From Bacteroidaceae bacterium (lineage in GTDB: Bacteria; Bacteroidota; Bacteroidia; Bacteroidales; Bacteroidaceae): DNA of 56,243 nucleotides. Of the stretch, positions 32,872 through 42,380 are shown piece by piece. The notes under the pieces were generated by a model. That model was not told where the DNA came from. It saw nothing but the letters and a program-made list of their open reading frames with translations, and searched no databases. The stretch spans positions 1 through 56,243 of the forward strand of contig JAGCFP010000093.1 in assembly GCA_017650045.1 (NCBI GenBank), read 5' to 3'. Every line of letters starts with the position of its first letter. Position 1 is the first letter of the stretch. The position numbers and the translations under genes were made by a program.

Positions 32872-32911
32872 TGGATTTATGTGGGGAATTGTGGGGAATT
32901 GTGTAATTTTA
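32872..32911 (+). promoter_or_regulatory. MraZ-type operator and promoter of the dcw cluster
   Basis: TGGAT (32872), TGGGG (32882), TGGGG (32892) and TGTAA (32902) occur with an exact 10 bp period. MraZ is known to bind direct TGGGN repeats separated by 5 nt before its own gene. The last repeat overlaps a -7-like TAATTTTA at 32904-32911, so binding would block transcription. Confidence 0.75.
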
Positions 32912-32939
32912 CGGCGAATATTATGAAAGAGGTATAATC

Positions 32940-33425
32940 ATGCAGTTTTTAGGAAACATAGAAGCTAAGGTGGATGCCAAAGGACGCGTCTTCATCCCCG
33001 CCAATTTCAGAAAAATTCTGGCAGAAGGTGGAGAGGAACGACTAGTGCTTCGCAAGGATGTGTACCAAGACTGCTTGGTGCTCTATCCCGAGAGCGTGTG
33101 GATGGAGACTCAAGAGCAGTTGCGTTCCAGATTGAACCCTTGGAACCGCATGGAACAGAATATCTTCCGTCAGTTTGTAAGCGATGCAGAATTATTAGCT
33201 CCCGATGGTAATGGTCGTATTCTGCTCCCAAAGCGCTATCTGAAGATGGCTGCCATCGATGCAGAAGTGCGCTTCATCGGCATGGATAAGACCATCGAAA
33301 TATGGGCACGCGAGAAAGCCGAGAAACCATTTATGGAACCAGAAGATTTCAGTCGTGCATTGCAAAACACCTTAGGAAGTGATTCGTTCTGGGATTTCAT
33401 GAGTAACGAGAACAATGGAGAATGA
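32940..33425 (+). CDS. mraZ: MraZ transcriptional regulator
   Basis: 161 residues with two AbrB-like SpoVT/MraZ half-domains: FLGNIEAKVDAKGRVFIPANFR at the start and LLAPDGNGRILLPKRYL around residue 85. MraZ forms a ring-shaped oligomer, binds repeats at its own promoter and represses the division/cell wall (dcw) cluster. It is slightly longer than the usual ~145 residues because of a C-terminal extension. It overlaps rsmH by 11 nt. The operator upstream is intact, so autoregulation is expected. Confidence 0.95.
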   Translation: MQFLGNIEAKVDAKGRVFIPANFRKILAEGGEERLVLRKDVYQDCLVLYPESVWMETQEQLRSRLNPWNRMEQNIFRQFVSDAELLAPDGNGRILLPKRYLKMAAIDAEVRFIGMDKTIEIWAREKAEKPFMEPEDFSRALQNTLGSDSFWDFMSNENNGE

Positions 33426-34326
33426 ACAGCCCACATATCACGTTCCAGTGATGCTCCATCAGAGCATTGATGCCTTGGTAACCAATCCAAACGGTATCTA
33501 CGTGGACGTGACAATGGGAGGTGGTGGACATAGTCGGGAGATTCTGCGCAGATTAAGCGACAAAGGCCGATTGCTGTGTTTGGATCAAGATGTGGATGCT
33601 ATCGCTAATGTGCCGCAAGATGAACGCTGCACATTCTGTCGCAGTAACTTTCGCTATTTGCAAAACTGGCTGCACTATCATGACGTTCAGCAAGTGGATG
33701 GTATATTGGCCGACCTTGGGGTAAGTTCTCATCACTTGGACGATGCGGAGCGTGGTTTCTCCTTCCGCGCAGATGGTCCACTGGATATGCGCATGAACCA
33801 AAAGGCTACACGCACGGCAGCCACAGTGATAAACAGCTATACGGAAGAGGCATTGACGGAGGTATTTCGCCTTTATGGAGAACTGAAAAACAGTAGGCAA
33901 CTGGCTAAAGCCATCGTAAAGGCAAGGGCAACGGAACCGCTGCAAACCATCGGAAGACTGTTGGAGGTCATTTCTCCGCTGATGCCACGCGAAAGGGAGA
34001 AAAAAGAAATGGCCAAAGTTTTTCAGGCATTGCGCATAGAGGTAAACGATGAGATGGGTGCTTTGCGTGAAATGCTGGAAGCTTCTCCAAAGGTATTGAA
34101 ACAAGGTGGAAGACTGGTAGTCATCACCTATCATTCATTGGAGGACAGATTGGTAAAGAACCTCATGAAGACGGGCAATATAGAGGGACGTGTAGAAAAA
34201 GATTTCTATGGCAATCTGTGTTGTCCTTTTGCCAAAGCCAGTAAGGCAGAGGTACCGGATGAGGAAGAGATACAACAAAATCCGCGATCACGAAGTGCGA
34301 AGCTAAGGGTAGCGGAAAAGAGTTAG
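33415..34326 (+). CDS. rsmH: 16S rRNA (cytosine1402-N4)-methyltransferase
   Basis: 303 residues. RsmH uses S-adenosylmethionine to methylate N4 of C1402 in the ribosomal P site. The SAM-binding motif VDVTMGGGGHSREIL is near residue 30, followed by DGILADLGVSSHHLDD, RGFSFRADGPLDMRM, FQALRIEVNDEM and VITYHSLEDRLVK. The start ATG lies inside mraZ (11 nt overlap), indicating translational coupling. It is in the standard second position of the dcw cluster. Confidence 0.96.
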   Translation: MENEQPTYHVPVMLHQSIDALVTNPNGIYVDVTMGGGGHSREILRRLSDKGRLLCLDQDVDAIANVPQDERCTFCRSNFRYLQNWLHYHDVQQVDGILADLGVSSHHLDDAERGFSFRADGPLDMRMNQKATRTAATVINSYTEEALTEVFRLYGELKNSRQLAKAIVKARATEPLQTIGRLLEVISPLMPREREKKEMAKVFQALRIEVNDEMGALREMLEASPKVLKQGGRLVVITYHSLEDRLVKNLMKTGNIEGRVEKDFYGNLCCPFAKASKAEVPDEEEIQQNPRSRSAKLRVAEKS

Positions 34327-34360
34327 CATTTAGAGTTTAAGGGTTTAGAGTTTAGATAAA
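34327..34360. repeat. AT-rich TTTAGAGTTT linker repeat
   Basis: The short gap between rsmH and ftsL holds two imperfect copies of TTTAGAGTTTA. Similar A/T micro-repeat linkers occur at 36892-36929, 39663-39705 and 48486-48531. No promoter is evident. Confidence 0.5.
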
Positions 34361-34732
34361 ATGGCTTTTAGGAATACGAAAGAGGCAAAGAAACCAAAGG
34401 CTACAACCACTAAGAAAACAAAGAAGAGTGGCAAGTGGCGCGAGATAGTGGGTGGCGATATCCTGGCAGCAGGATTCTTCAGTCACCATCTCAAACTTTT
34501 TGTACTCATCATGTTCCTGGTGATTATCTACATACAGAACCGCTATGCCTATCAGCAACAGATTATCGAACTCGATCGTCTGAAGAAAGAACTTACAGAC
34601 ATCAAGTACGATGCCTTGACACGCAGTTCACAACTGATGGAACGCAGTAGGCAGAGCAAGATAGAAGAGTATATACAGCGGGAGAATAGTGAGTTGGAAA
34701 TAGCTACGACACCTCCTTTCTTAATAAAATAA
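34361..34732 (+). CDS. ftsL: FtsL-like division protein
   Basis: 123 residues: a Lys-rich cytoplasmic N-terminus (about 1-40), one transmembrane helix (about 46-58, LFVLIMFLVIIYI) and a periplasmic coiled coil (about 60-110). This is the FtsL architecture and it lies between rsmH and ftsI, as expected; sequence identity to proteobacterial FtsL is negligible. FtsL forms the FtsQLB scaffold that activates FtsWI. It is 5 nt before ftsI. Confidence 0.8.
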   Translation: MAFRNTKEAKKPKATTTKKTKKSGKWREIVGGDILAAGFFSHHLKLFVLIMFLVIIYIQNRYAYQQQIIELDRLKKELTDIKYDALTRSSQLMERSRQSKIEEYIQRENSELEIATTPPFLIK

Positions 34733-34737
34733 GGTAT

Positions 34738-36891
34738 ATGGCAGTAAACAAGAGGGACATCATCATGCGCTACGCCGTAGTAGTGTTTTTTCTGGCTTTC
34801 ATTGGCATTTGTGTGCTGATAAAGGCAGGGATCATCATGTTCAAAGAACGAGGATATTGGCAGGATGTGGCTGCCCGTTTCGTACGCGAGAACGTGAGTG
34901 TGCCCTCAACACGTGGAAACATTCTTTCCAGTGATGGCAAACTTATGGCAAGTTCCTTACCAGAATATCGCATCTACATGGATTTCATGGTAAGCGAGAG
35001 TGACCCCAAACGCAAAGTAAAGGAACAGGCACGCAAGGATTCTGTGTTCAAAGCCAATCTGAATGATTTGGCTGCGGGACTTCATCAGCTCTTTCCTGAT
35101 CGCACCGCTGCATACTTCAGACAACACTTACAGCGTGGACGCAATCAGGAAAGTCGCTACTATCTGATTTATCCGAAACGCATCAGTTACTTGCAATATA
35201 AGGCAGTACAAGAACTACCTATTTATAATCAAGGGGCCAACCGTGGTGGATTAGTAGGTGTAGAGTACAATCAGCGCAAGAAACCTTTTGGTTCTTTGGC
35301 AGCCCGTACTTTAGGCGATGTGTATGCCGACACCACGTTGGGCGCCAAGAATGGTTTGGAATTAAGTTTCGACAGTGTCTTACGTGGTAAAAATGGTGTG
35401 ACACACCGTCAGAAAGTGATGGATCGCTACCTTAACATCGTAGATGTAGCACCTGTGGATGGTGCAGATGTCATCAGCACTATCGACGTAGATATGCAAG
35501 ACATTGCAGAAAAGGCACTCATCGATGAGATGAAGGAGATCAATGCCTACGTGGGTGTCGTTGTGCTTATGGAGGTACAAACCGGCGAAGTAAAAGCTAT
35601 CGTAAACATGACGAAAGGTAATGATGGCGGATACTACGAGATGCGCAACAATGCCATCAGTGACATGATGGAACCCGGTTCTACATTCAAGACTGCCAGC
35701 ATCATGGTGGCATTGGAGGATGGATACATCACACCGCATACCATAGTAAATACAGGTAATGGCGTAAAGATGATGCATGGCAGTGCGATGAAAGACCACA
35801 ACTGGCATCGTGGTGGTTATGGGGAGATTGATGTCACACGCATTCTGGAGGTATCAAGTAATGTTGGTGTCTCGTCAATCATTGACCAGTATTACAAGGA
35901 CGATCCTCAAAAGTTCGTGGATGGTTTGAAGCGCATGAGCATCGGTGTACCACTTGGACTGGAGATTGCGGGCGAAGGTAAGCCTAATGTTCGCGGACCG
36001 AAGGAACGCTACTTTGCTAAAACCACGTTGCCTTGGATGAGTATTGGCTATGAAACGCAGATTCCTCCTATCAACATACTGACGTTCTATAATGCCATAG
36101 CCAACAATGGCACCATGGTGAAACCAAAGTTCGTACGTGAGATAGTGAAAGACGGACAGGTATTAGAATCCTTCCCAACAGAAGTTATTAATCCTAAGAT
36201 CTGCTCTGATAAGACACTGACAGAAATACGTGAGATATTAGGAAAGGTAGTCAGTCAGGGACTGGCAAAGCCTGCGGGTAGTAAACAGTTCCAAGTAGCT
36301 GGGAAGACAGGTACCGCACAGATTTCTCAAGGTGCTGCAGGTTACCATAGTAACCGTCGATACTTAGTAAGTTTCTGCGGCTATTTCCCTGCAGAAGCAC
36401 CTAAGTATAGTATGATCGTGAGCATACAGAAACCAGGACTACCCGCATCGGGTGGTACCATGGCGGGCAGTGTGTTCAGTAAGATAGCAGAACGTGTGTA
36501 TGCCAAGAACCTGCATTATGACATGCGCCATGCCATAGACAGCACCACCAACGTGATTCCTTCTGTGAAAGCAGGAGAATTGGGAGAAACATATTACGTG
36601 CTGAATCATTTGGATGTACCTATGGAACATACTTCTGTGGCAAGGGGCAACAATGCATGGGGAAAAGCCATGCAAGACAGTGCGGCAGTGAGTTTCGAAC
36701 TTGCAGCGGTGGAGGAGAAAGGCAATGTGATGCCCGATGTGGTGGGTATGGGTGCTAAGGATGCCGTTTATCTGTTGGAACAAGAGGGGTTGAACGTAAG
36801 ACTTTCTGGAGTTGGTCGTGTACGTAGGCAAACCATTCCTGCAGGTCGTTCTTACTCGCGTGGACAAACAGTGACGCTGACATTGAATTAA
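34738..36891 (+). CDS. ftsI: Penicillin-binding protein (FtsI/PBP3-type) with PASTA domain
   Basis: 717 residues: N-terminal transmembrane helix (about 11-30), pedestal/dimerisation domain, transpeptidase domain and one C-terminal PASTA domain (about 660-717, [19 protein letters not shown]). Active-site motifs are Ser315-Thr-Phe-Lys (EPGSTFKTA), SSN in [10 protein letters not shown], and KTGT in VAGKTGTAQ. It cross-links septal peptidoglycan with FtsW. The PASTA domain is absent from the E. coli enzyme but usual in Bacteroidota. It is in the dcw operon, 5 nt after ftsL. Confidence 0.95.
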   Translation: MAVNKRDIIMRYAVVVFFLAFIGICVLIKAGIIMFKERGYWQDVAARFVRENVSVPSTRGNILSSDGKLMASSLPEYRIYMDFMVSESDPKRKVKEQARKDSVFKANLNDLAAGLHQLFPDRTAAYFRQHLQRGRNQESRYYLIYPKRISYLQYKAVQELPIYNQGANRGGLVGVEYNQRKKPFGSLAARTLGDVYADTTLGAKNGLELSFDSVLRGKNGVTHRQKVMDRYLNIVDVAPVDGADVISTIDVDMQDIAEKALIDEMKEINAYVGVVVLMEVQTGEVKAIVNMTKGNDGGYYEMRNNAISDMMEPGSTFKTASIMVALEDGYITPHTIVNTGNGVKMMHGSAMKDHNWHRGGYGEIDVTRILEVSSNVGVSSIIDQYYKDDPQKFVDGLKRMSIGVPLGLEIAGEGKPNVRGPKERYFAKTTLPWMSIGYETQIPPINILTFYNAIANNGTMVKPKFVREIVKDGQVLESFPTEVINPKICSDKTLTEIREILGKVVSQGLAKPAGSKQFQVAGKTGTAQISQGAAGYHSNRRYLVSFCGYFPAEAPKYSMIVSIQKPGLPASGGTMAGSVFSKIAERVYAKNLHYDMRHAIDSTTNVIPSVKAGELGETYYVLNHLDVPMEHTSVARGNNAWGKAMQDSAAVSFELAAVEEKGNVMPDVVGMGAKDAVYLLEQEGLNVRLSGVGRVRRQTIPAGRSYSRGQTVTLTLN

Positions 36892-36929
36892 ATAAGAAGC
36901 AATATATAATTCATAATTCATCATTAATT
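36892..36929. repeat. AT-rich AATTCAT linker
   Basis: A gap of 38 nt between ftsI and murE composed of AATTCATAATTCATCATTAA-type repeats. It resembles the other dcw linkers; no regulatory site is recognised. Confidence 0.4.
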
Positions 36930-38387
36930 ATGACATTATCAGAACTCATTAAAAACATCCGTCCTTTGGAAGTGAGAGGTACTACCGAGAAGGACATTAT
37001 CGGTATAGACATTGATTCGCGTAAGGTGGAACAAGGTCATCTCTTCATGGCCATGCGCGGAACACAGACCGATGGACATAAATACATTCCTACTGCGATA
37101 GAGAAAGGAGCGGTAGCCATACTATGTGAAGAGCTTCCCGCAGAGTTGTCCGATGAAGTCACTTACGTTCGCGTGGCTGATACCGAAGAAGCCACAGGCA
37201 TTATCGCTACCCATTTCTACGGAAACCCAACCGACAAGTTAAAACTGGTGGGTGTGACGGGTACTAATGGCAAGACCACCATCGCCACCTTATTATATAA
37301 TATATTCCGTGGCTTTGGGTTCAAGGTAGGACTGCTATCAACCGTTTGCAACTACATCGATGGAAAAGCTATTCCTACAGATCATACCACACCCGACCCT
37401 ATCACACTCAACCAACTCTTGGGACAGATGGCCAATGAGGGTTGCGCGTATGCATTTATGGAGGTCAGCTCCCATAGCATCGCCCAAAAGCGCATTGCAG
37501 GTCTGAAATTTGCTGGAGGTATTTTCACCAACCTGACACGCGATCATCTGGATTATCATAAAACGGTGGAGAACTATCTGAAAGCCAAGAAGAAGTTCTT
37601 CGATGATATGCCAAAGGATGCCTTCAGTCTGACTAACTTAGACGACAAGAATGGTATGGTGATGGTACAGAACACAACTTCACATATTCATACTTACTCC
37701 TTACGCACATTGGCCGACTTCAAGGGCAAGGTGTTGGAAAGTCACTTGGAAGGCATGTTGCTGGAATTTAACAAGCGCGAATTAGCAGTGCATTTCTTAG
37801 GACAGTTCAATGCCAGCAATCTATTGGCTGTCTTTGGAGCTGCCGTATTATTAGGTAGAACTGAGGAAGAAGTATTGGTAGCGTTGAGCAACTTGCACCC
37901 TGTTGCAGGAAGATTGGAAACCTTCCATTCTCCTAAAGGATATACAGCTACCGTGGACTATGCACACACTCCAGATGCATTGGTAAACGTGCTCAGCAGC
38001 ATTCAAGGAGTACTGAATGGTAAGGGCAACATCATCACCGTAGTAGGTGCAGGTGGTAATCGCGACAAGGGCAAACGCCCCATTATGGCAAAAGAAGCGG
38101 CACGTCGCAGTGACAGAGTCATCATCACATCAGACAATCCACGCTTCGAGGAGCCACAGGACATCATCAACGATATGCTGGCTGGTCTTGATGAAGAAGA
38201 TATGCAGAAAACACTGAGCATTACCGACCGTAAGGAAGCCATCCGTACAGCTTGTATGTTGGCCCAGAAAGGTGATGTAGTGTTGGTAGCAGGTAAAGGT
38301 CACGAAGACTATCAGGAAATCAAAGGGGTAAAACACCACTTTGACGATCGTGAAGTAATCAGAGAAATAATGAGTAAAGAAGGATAA
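36930..38387 (+). CDS. murE: UDP-MurNAc-tripeptide ligase (meso-DAP adding)
   Basis: 485 residues. ATP-dependent ligase that adds the third amino acid to UDP-MurNAc-L-Ala-D-Glu. The P-loop GTNGKTTIA is at about residue 110 and the conserved SSHSIAQKR follows. The substrate-specifying motif reads Asp402-Asn-Pro-Arg405 ([10 protein letters not shown]), the form typical of meso-diaminopimelate-adding enzymes rather than lysine-adding ones. The MurE N-, central and C-terminal Mur domains are complete. murF, which usually follows in E. coli, is absent here; mraY comes next after 6 nt. Confidence 0.95.
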   Translation: MTLSELIKNIRPLEVRGTTEKDIIGIDIDSRKVEQGHLFMAMRGTQTDGHKYIPTAIEKGAVAILCEELPAELSDEVTYVRVADTEEATGIIATHFYGNPTDKLKLVGVTGTNGKTTIATLLYNIFRGFGFKVGLLSTVCNYIDGKAIPTDHTTPDPITLNQLLGQMANEGCAYAFMEVSSHSIAQKRIAGLKFAGGIFTNLTRDHLDYHKTVENYLKAKKKFFDDMPKDAFSLTNLDDKNGMVMVQNTTSHIHTYSLRTLADFKGKVLESHLEGMLLEFNKRELAVHFLGQFNASNLLAVFGAAVLLGRTEEEVLVALSNLHPVAGRLETFHSPKGYTATVDYAHTPDALVNVLSSIQGVLNGKGNIITVVGAGGNRDKGKRPIMAKEAARRSDRVIITSDNPRFEEPQDIINDMLAGLDEEDMQKTLSITDRKEAIRTACMLAQKGDVVLVAGKGHEDYQEIKGVKHHFDDREVIREIMSKEG

Positions 38388-38393
38388 AGCTAT

Positions 38394-39662
38394 ATGTTGT
38401 ACTATCTGTTTAAATGGTTAGAGACGTTCAATTTCCCTGGTGCGCGAATGTTCGGTTACACGTCATTCCGCTCTTTGGTTGCCATTATCTTGGCATTGCT
38501 CATCTCAAGTATTTTCGGTGTGTATTTCATCAATCTGCTGAAGCGACATCAAATCACGGAAACCCAGCGCGATGCTAAGACAGACCCCTTTGGAGTCAAC
38601 AAGATTGGCGTCCCAAGTATGGGTGGAGTCATCATCGTGTTTGCTATCTTGCTGCCTTGTCTGCTTTTAGGAAAACTAGACAATGTCTATATGGTGCTGA
38701 TGCTCATCACTACTGTATGGCTGGGTGCCTTGGGCTTTGCCGATGACTACATCAAGATTTTCAAGAAGGACAAGGAAGGTCTGCATGGCAAGTTCAAGAT
38801 TATCGGGCAAGTTGGCTTGGGCCTCATCGTAGGGTTAGTACTTTATTTGAGTCCGCAGGTGGTTATTCGTGAAAACATCGAAGTCAGGGAACCAGGACAG
38901 GAGAAGATGGTGATTCATGAAGCGAAGGAAATCAAGGCTACACAGACCACCATCCCCTTCTTTAAGAACAACAACTTGGATTATGCCGACCTTGTGGGCT
39001 TTATGGGCGACCATGCACAAACTGCAGGTTGGATACTCTTCGTACTGATTACCATCTTCGTGGTCACTGCCGTAAGTAATGGTGCCAACCTCAACGATGG
39101 TATGGACGGCATGGCGGCGGGAAACTCGGCCATTATAGGCGTGACATTAGGCATCTTAGCCTACGTGTCCAGTCATATTGAGTTTGCCACCTATCTGAAT
39201 ATCATGTATATACCAGGCTCAGAAGAGTTGGTAATCTTCATCTGTGCCTTTGTGGGTGCACTGATTGGTTTCCTGTGGTATAATGCATACCCTGCACAGG
39301 TATTCATGGGCGATACAGGTAGTCTCACCATCGGTGGTATCATTGCCGTTATCGCGATCATTATCCACAAAGAATTACTGATACCTATTCTCTGCGGCGT
39401 ATTCTTGGTGGAGAATCTTTCGGTTATCATGCAACGATGCTATTATAAAGCAGGAAAGAAGAAAGGCTTGAAGCAACGCATGTTCAAGCGTACGCCCATC
39501 CATGATCATTTCCGCACAAGTATGAATCAGGTAGAAGTTGGCTGTACTGTAAAGTTCAAAAAGCCTGAGCAATTATATCATGAAGCAAAAATCACGGTGC
39601 GTTTCTGGATTGTAACCATCGTACTTGCAGCTATCACAATCATAACACTGAAGATACGATAA
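38394..39662 (+). CDS. mraY: Phospho-MurNAc-pentapeptide transferase with an inserted loop
   Basis: 422 residues, longer than the ~360 of E. coli MraY. About ten transmembrane helices transfer phospho-MurNAc-pentapeptide to undecaprenyl phosphate to make lipid I. Catalytic Asp117-Asp118 are in GFADDYIK, with the later NLNDGMDG and FMGDTGSL. A charged insertion of roughly 30-35 residues (about 155-187, rich in Glu/Lys) sits between helices, after LYLSPQ. I believe this insertion is characteristic of Bacteroidota. It is in the dcw operon. Confidence 0.95.
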   Translation: MLYYLFKWLETFNFPGARMFGYTSFRSLVAIILALLISSIFGVYFINLLKRHQITETQRDAKTDPFGVNKIGVPSMGGVIIVFAILLPCLLLGKLDNVYMVLMLITTVWLGALGFADDYIKIFKKDKEGLHGKFKIIGQVGLGLIVGLVLYLSPQVVIRENIEVREPGQEKMVIHEAKEIKATQTTIPFFKNNNLDYADLVGFMGDHAQTAGWILFVLITIFVVTAVSNGANLNDGMDGMAAGNSAIIGVTLGILAYVSSHIEFATYLNIMYIPGSEELVIFICAFVGALIGFLWYNAYPAQVFMGDTGSLTIGGIIAVIAIIIHKELLIPILCGVFLVENLSVIMQRCYYKAGKKKGLKQRMFKRTPIHDHFRTSMNQVEVGCTVKFKKPEQLYHEAKITVRFWIVTIVLAAITIITLKIR

Positions 39663-39705
39663 AGAGTTTTAAAGTTTAAAGTTAGGTTTTAGAGTAAAAA
39701 GGATT
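39663..39705. repeat. AT-rich AGAGTTTTAAAGTTTAAAG linker
   Basis: A gap of 43 nt between mraY and murD made of AGTTT / TTAAAG micro-repeats related to the 34327-34360 linker. No gene or clear promoter. Confidence 0.4.
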
Positions 39706-41049
39706 ATGGAAAAACAGAAAAGAATAGTGGTTTTGGGAGCTGCCGAGAGTGGTGCGGGAGCTGCCGTACTTGCTAAGCTGAAGGGCTTCGATACCTTTGT
39801 GTCGGATGCTGGAAGTATAAAGGACAAGTACAAAGCCCAAATGGATAAATACGACATAGAATGGGAAGAAGGACACCATAGCGAAGAGAAAATCCTGAAT
39901 GCCGACGAAGTAGTGAAGAGTCCGGGTATTCCTGACGATGCACCGCTCATCGTGAAACTGAGAGAACGTCATATCCCCATTATCTCAGAGATAGAATTGG
40001 CAGGACGTTATACAAATGCCCGCATGATCTGCATCACAGGCTCTAATGGAAAGACCACGACCACCTCATTGATTTACCATATCTTCCAGAGTGCAGGTCT
40101 TAACGTAGGACTGGCGGGAAATATTGGCAGTAGCCTTGCACTGCAAGTTGCTACCGAGAAACATGACTATTATGTGATAGAGCTCAGCTCTTTCCAATTG
40201 GACAACATGTATGATTTCCGTGCCAACATCGCCATCTTGATGAATATCACGCCTGACCATCTGGACCGTTACGACAACTGCATGCAGAATTATGTGGACT
40301 CCAAGATGCGTATCATTCGGAATCAGACGGAGGAGGATGCGTTCATCTTCTGGAACGACGATCCTATTATCCGTCGCGAACTGAAGAAATACGGATTGAA
40401 GGCGCAGCTTTACCCCTTCTCCGCAATTAAGGGGAACGGTGCTGTGGCGTATGCCGATGAAGGTATGGTTATCATAGAAAAGCCTATCGAGTTCAACATG
40501 GAACAAGAAGAGTTGGCCTTACGTGGAACGCACAACCTCTACAACTCGTTGGCTGCTGGTATCTCTGCAAATATCGCAGGCATCAAGAATGAATGCATCC
40601 GCAAGGCATTGTCAGATTTCCAGGGTGTTCCACACCGTTTGGAATATGTGGCAACGGTGCGTGGTATCCGTTTTATCAACGACTCTAAGGCAACCAATGT
40701 CAATGCTACCTGGTATGCTTTGCAAAGCATGAATACCAAGACGGTGCTTATCGTAGGTGGAAAAGACAAGGGTAACGACTATACGGAAATTGAAGACTTG
40801 GTCAAGGAGAAATGCTCCGCATTGATTTACCTCGGGGTAGATAACAGCAAGCTTCACAAGGCATTCGACCATCTGGGACTACCTGTGGCAGACATCAATA
40901 CAGGTATGAAGGATGCTGTGGAAGCAGCTTACAGATTGGCGAAGAAAGGTGAAACCGTACTTCTTAGTCCTTGCTGTGCCAGCTTCGACCTCTTCAAGAA
41001 CATGGAAGACCGAGGCGATCAGTTCAGAAAATATGCAACAGAACTTTAA
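39706..41049 (+). CDS. murD: UDP-MurNAc-L-Ala:D-Glu ligase
   Basis: 447 residues of the Mur ligase family. The Rossmann-like N-terminal domain (VVLGAAESGAGAAVLA) binds UDP. P-loop: GSNGKTTTTSL. Downstream conserved parts are ELSSFQLD, NITPDHLDRY, HNLYNSLAA, VPHRLEYV, NDSKATN and LSPCCASFDLFKNMEDRG. It adds D-glutamate to UDP-MurNAc-L-Ala in the cytoplasm. It lies in the dcw operon and is followed after 8 nt by ftsW. Confidence 0.96.
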   Translation: MEKQKRIVVLGAAESGAGAAVLAKLKGFDTFVSDAGSIKDKYKAQMDKYDIEWEEGHHSEEKILNADEVVKSPGIPDDAPLIVKLRERHIPIISEIELAGRYTNARMICITGSNGKTTTTSLIYHIFQSAGLNVGLAGNIGSSLALQVATEKHDYYVIELSSFQLDNMYDFRANIAILMNITPDHLDRYDNCMQNYVDSKMRIIRNQTEEDAFIFWNDDPIIRRELKKYGLKAQLYPFSAIKGNGAVAYADEGMVIIEKPIEFNMEQEELALRGTHNLYNSLAAGISANIAGIKNECIRKALSDFQGVPHRLEYVATVRGIRFINDSKATNVNATWYALQSMNTKTVLIVGGKDKGNDYTEIEDLVKEKCSALIYLGVDNSKLHKAFDHLGLPVADINTGMKDAVEAAYRLAKKGETVLLSPCCASFDLFKNMEDRGDQFRKYATEL

Positions 41050-41057
41050 CATAGAGA

Positions 41058-42362
41058 ATGGATTTATTAAAAAACATATTCAAAGGCGACAAAGTCATCT
41101 GGATTATTTTCCTGATGCTTTGCATGATTTCGGTAGTAGAGGTATTCAGCGCCACCAGCTCACTGGCTTATAGGTCGGGCGACTATTGGCAACCTATTAC
41201 CCGTCATAGCCTTTACCTGCTTTTCGGTGTGGGAATCGTGGTATTGGTACACAATGTCCAATACAAATGGTTCCAAGCCATTCCGTTCTTCTTATTGCCT
41301 GTCTCTTATGTCTTACTGGTACTGGTTATGTTCATGGGTGTGGTCAGTGGCGACCGTGTCAATGGGGCAGCGCGTTGGTTCAGCTTCTTCGGTATAGAGT
41401 TCCAGCCTTCAGAGTTTGCCAAGATGGCCATCATCATCGTTACGGCCTTTATCCTATCCAAGAAGCAGACAGAAGAAGGTGCCAATCCCAATGCATTCAA
41501 GTACATCATGATTATCACCATGGTGGGATGTGCCTTAATTGCCCCAGAAAACTGGTCAACTGCCGCCTTACTCTTCGGTACCGTGTACCTCATGATGTTT
41601 ATTGGCAGGGTAGAGAAAAAGAAACTCTTACTTACAGGTGCCATCTTAGGATCGCTCTTGGCAGTGTTTGTCACCTTCTTGTTGGTAACACCCAATACTA
41701 CTTTAAACAAGATTCCTTTGGGACACCGCTTCAGCACGTGGAAAGAACGTATAAGCGACTTTAGCAGTGAGAAAGTACCAGCCGCTAAGTTCGACATCAA
41801 TGAAAACGGACAAGTGGGTCATGCACGCATCGCCATCGCCACCAGCAATGTGGTAGGAAAAGGACCAGGAAACTCCGTGCAACGCGACTTTCTTAGTCAG
41901 GCCTATTCCGACTTCATTTATGCCATCGTGATTGAAGAGTTGGGCTTAGTAGGTGGCATTGTGGTTGTCTTCCTCTATATCTGTCTGTTGGTACGCGCCG
42001 GACGAATTGCCCAGAAATGCAATCGCACATTCCCAGCATTCCTCGTGCTGGGCATCGCCTTATTGTTAGTCATACAGGCCTTGTTCAACATGATGGTGGC
42101 AGTTGGATTGGCACCAGTGACAGGACAACCCTTACCGCTTATCAGTAGAGGAGGTACCTCCATTGTCATCAACTGTGCATACGTAGGCATGATCCTCAGT
42201 GTGAGTCGCTATACAGAAGAACTGGAAAAGGAAAGGTTGCACAATGCCAATATCCCTCTAACGGTGACCGTCGGAGCAGACGAGTACGCCTCTGAGTCTG
42301 ACATGGCAGCCAACGAAGAGCCAGTCTCTGAAGTAATGAACAACGATACAGAATTAGAATAA
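41058..42362 (+). CDS. ftsW: Septal peptidoglycan glycosyltransferase FtsW (SEDS)
   Basis: 434 residues with about ten transmembrane helices of the RodA/FtsW/SpoVE family. Conserved parts include VNGAARWFSFFGIEFQPSEFAK, SQAYSDFIYAIVIEELGL (catalytic Asp loop region) and TGQPLPLISRGGTSI. A hydrophilic acidic C-terminal tail (about 390-434) is probably cytoplasmic. FtsW polymerises lipid II at the septum with FtsI. It is 18 nt before murG. Confidence 0.95.
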   Translation: MDLLKNIFKGDKVIWIIFLMLCMISVVEVFSATSSLAYRSGDYWQPITRHSLYLLFGVGIVVLVHNVQYKWFQAIPFFLLPVSYVLLVLVMFMGVVSGDRVNGAARWFSFFGIEFQPSEFAKMAIIIVTAFILSKKQTEEGANPNAFKYIMIITMVGCALIAPENWSTAALLFGTVYLMMFIGRVEKKKLLLTGAILGSLLAVFVTFLLVTPNTTLNKIPLGHRFSTWKERISDFSSEKVPAAKFDINENGQVGHARIAIATSNVVGKGPGNSVQRDFLSQAYSDFIYAIVIEELGLVGGIVVVFLYICLLVRAGRIAQKCNRTFPAFLVLGIALLLVIQALFNMMVAVGLAPVTGQPLPLISRGGTSIVINCAYVGMILSVSRYTEELEKERLHNANIPLTVTVGADEYASESDMAANEEPVSEVMNNDTELE

Positions 42363-42380
42363 ATAGATAATACATAGCTT

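Noticed and set aside
32825..32890. DnaA-box-like TTATCAACA and GTGGATTTAT as a possible replication origin
   Set aside because: Only one imperfect box, no cluster, no dnaA/dnaN neighbours; the repeats there fit the MraZ operator better.
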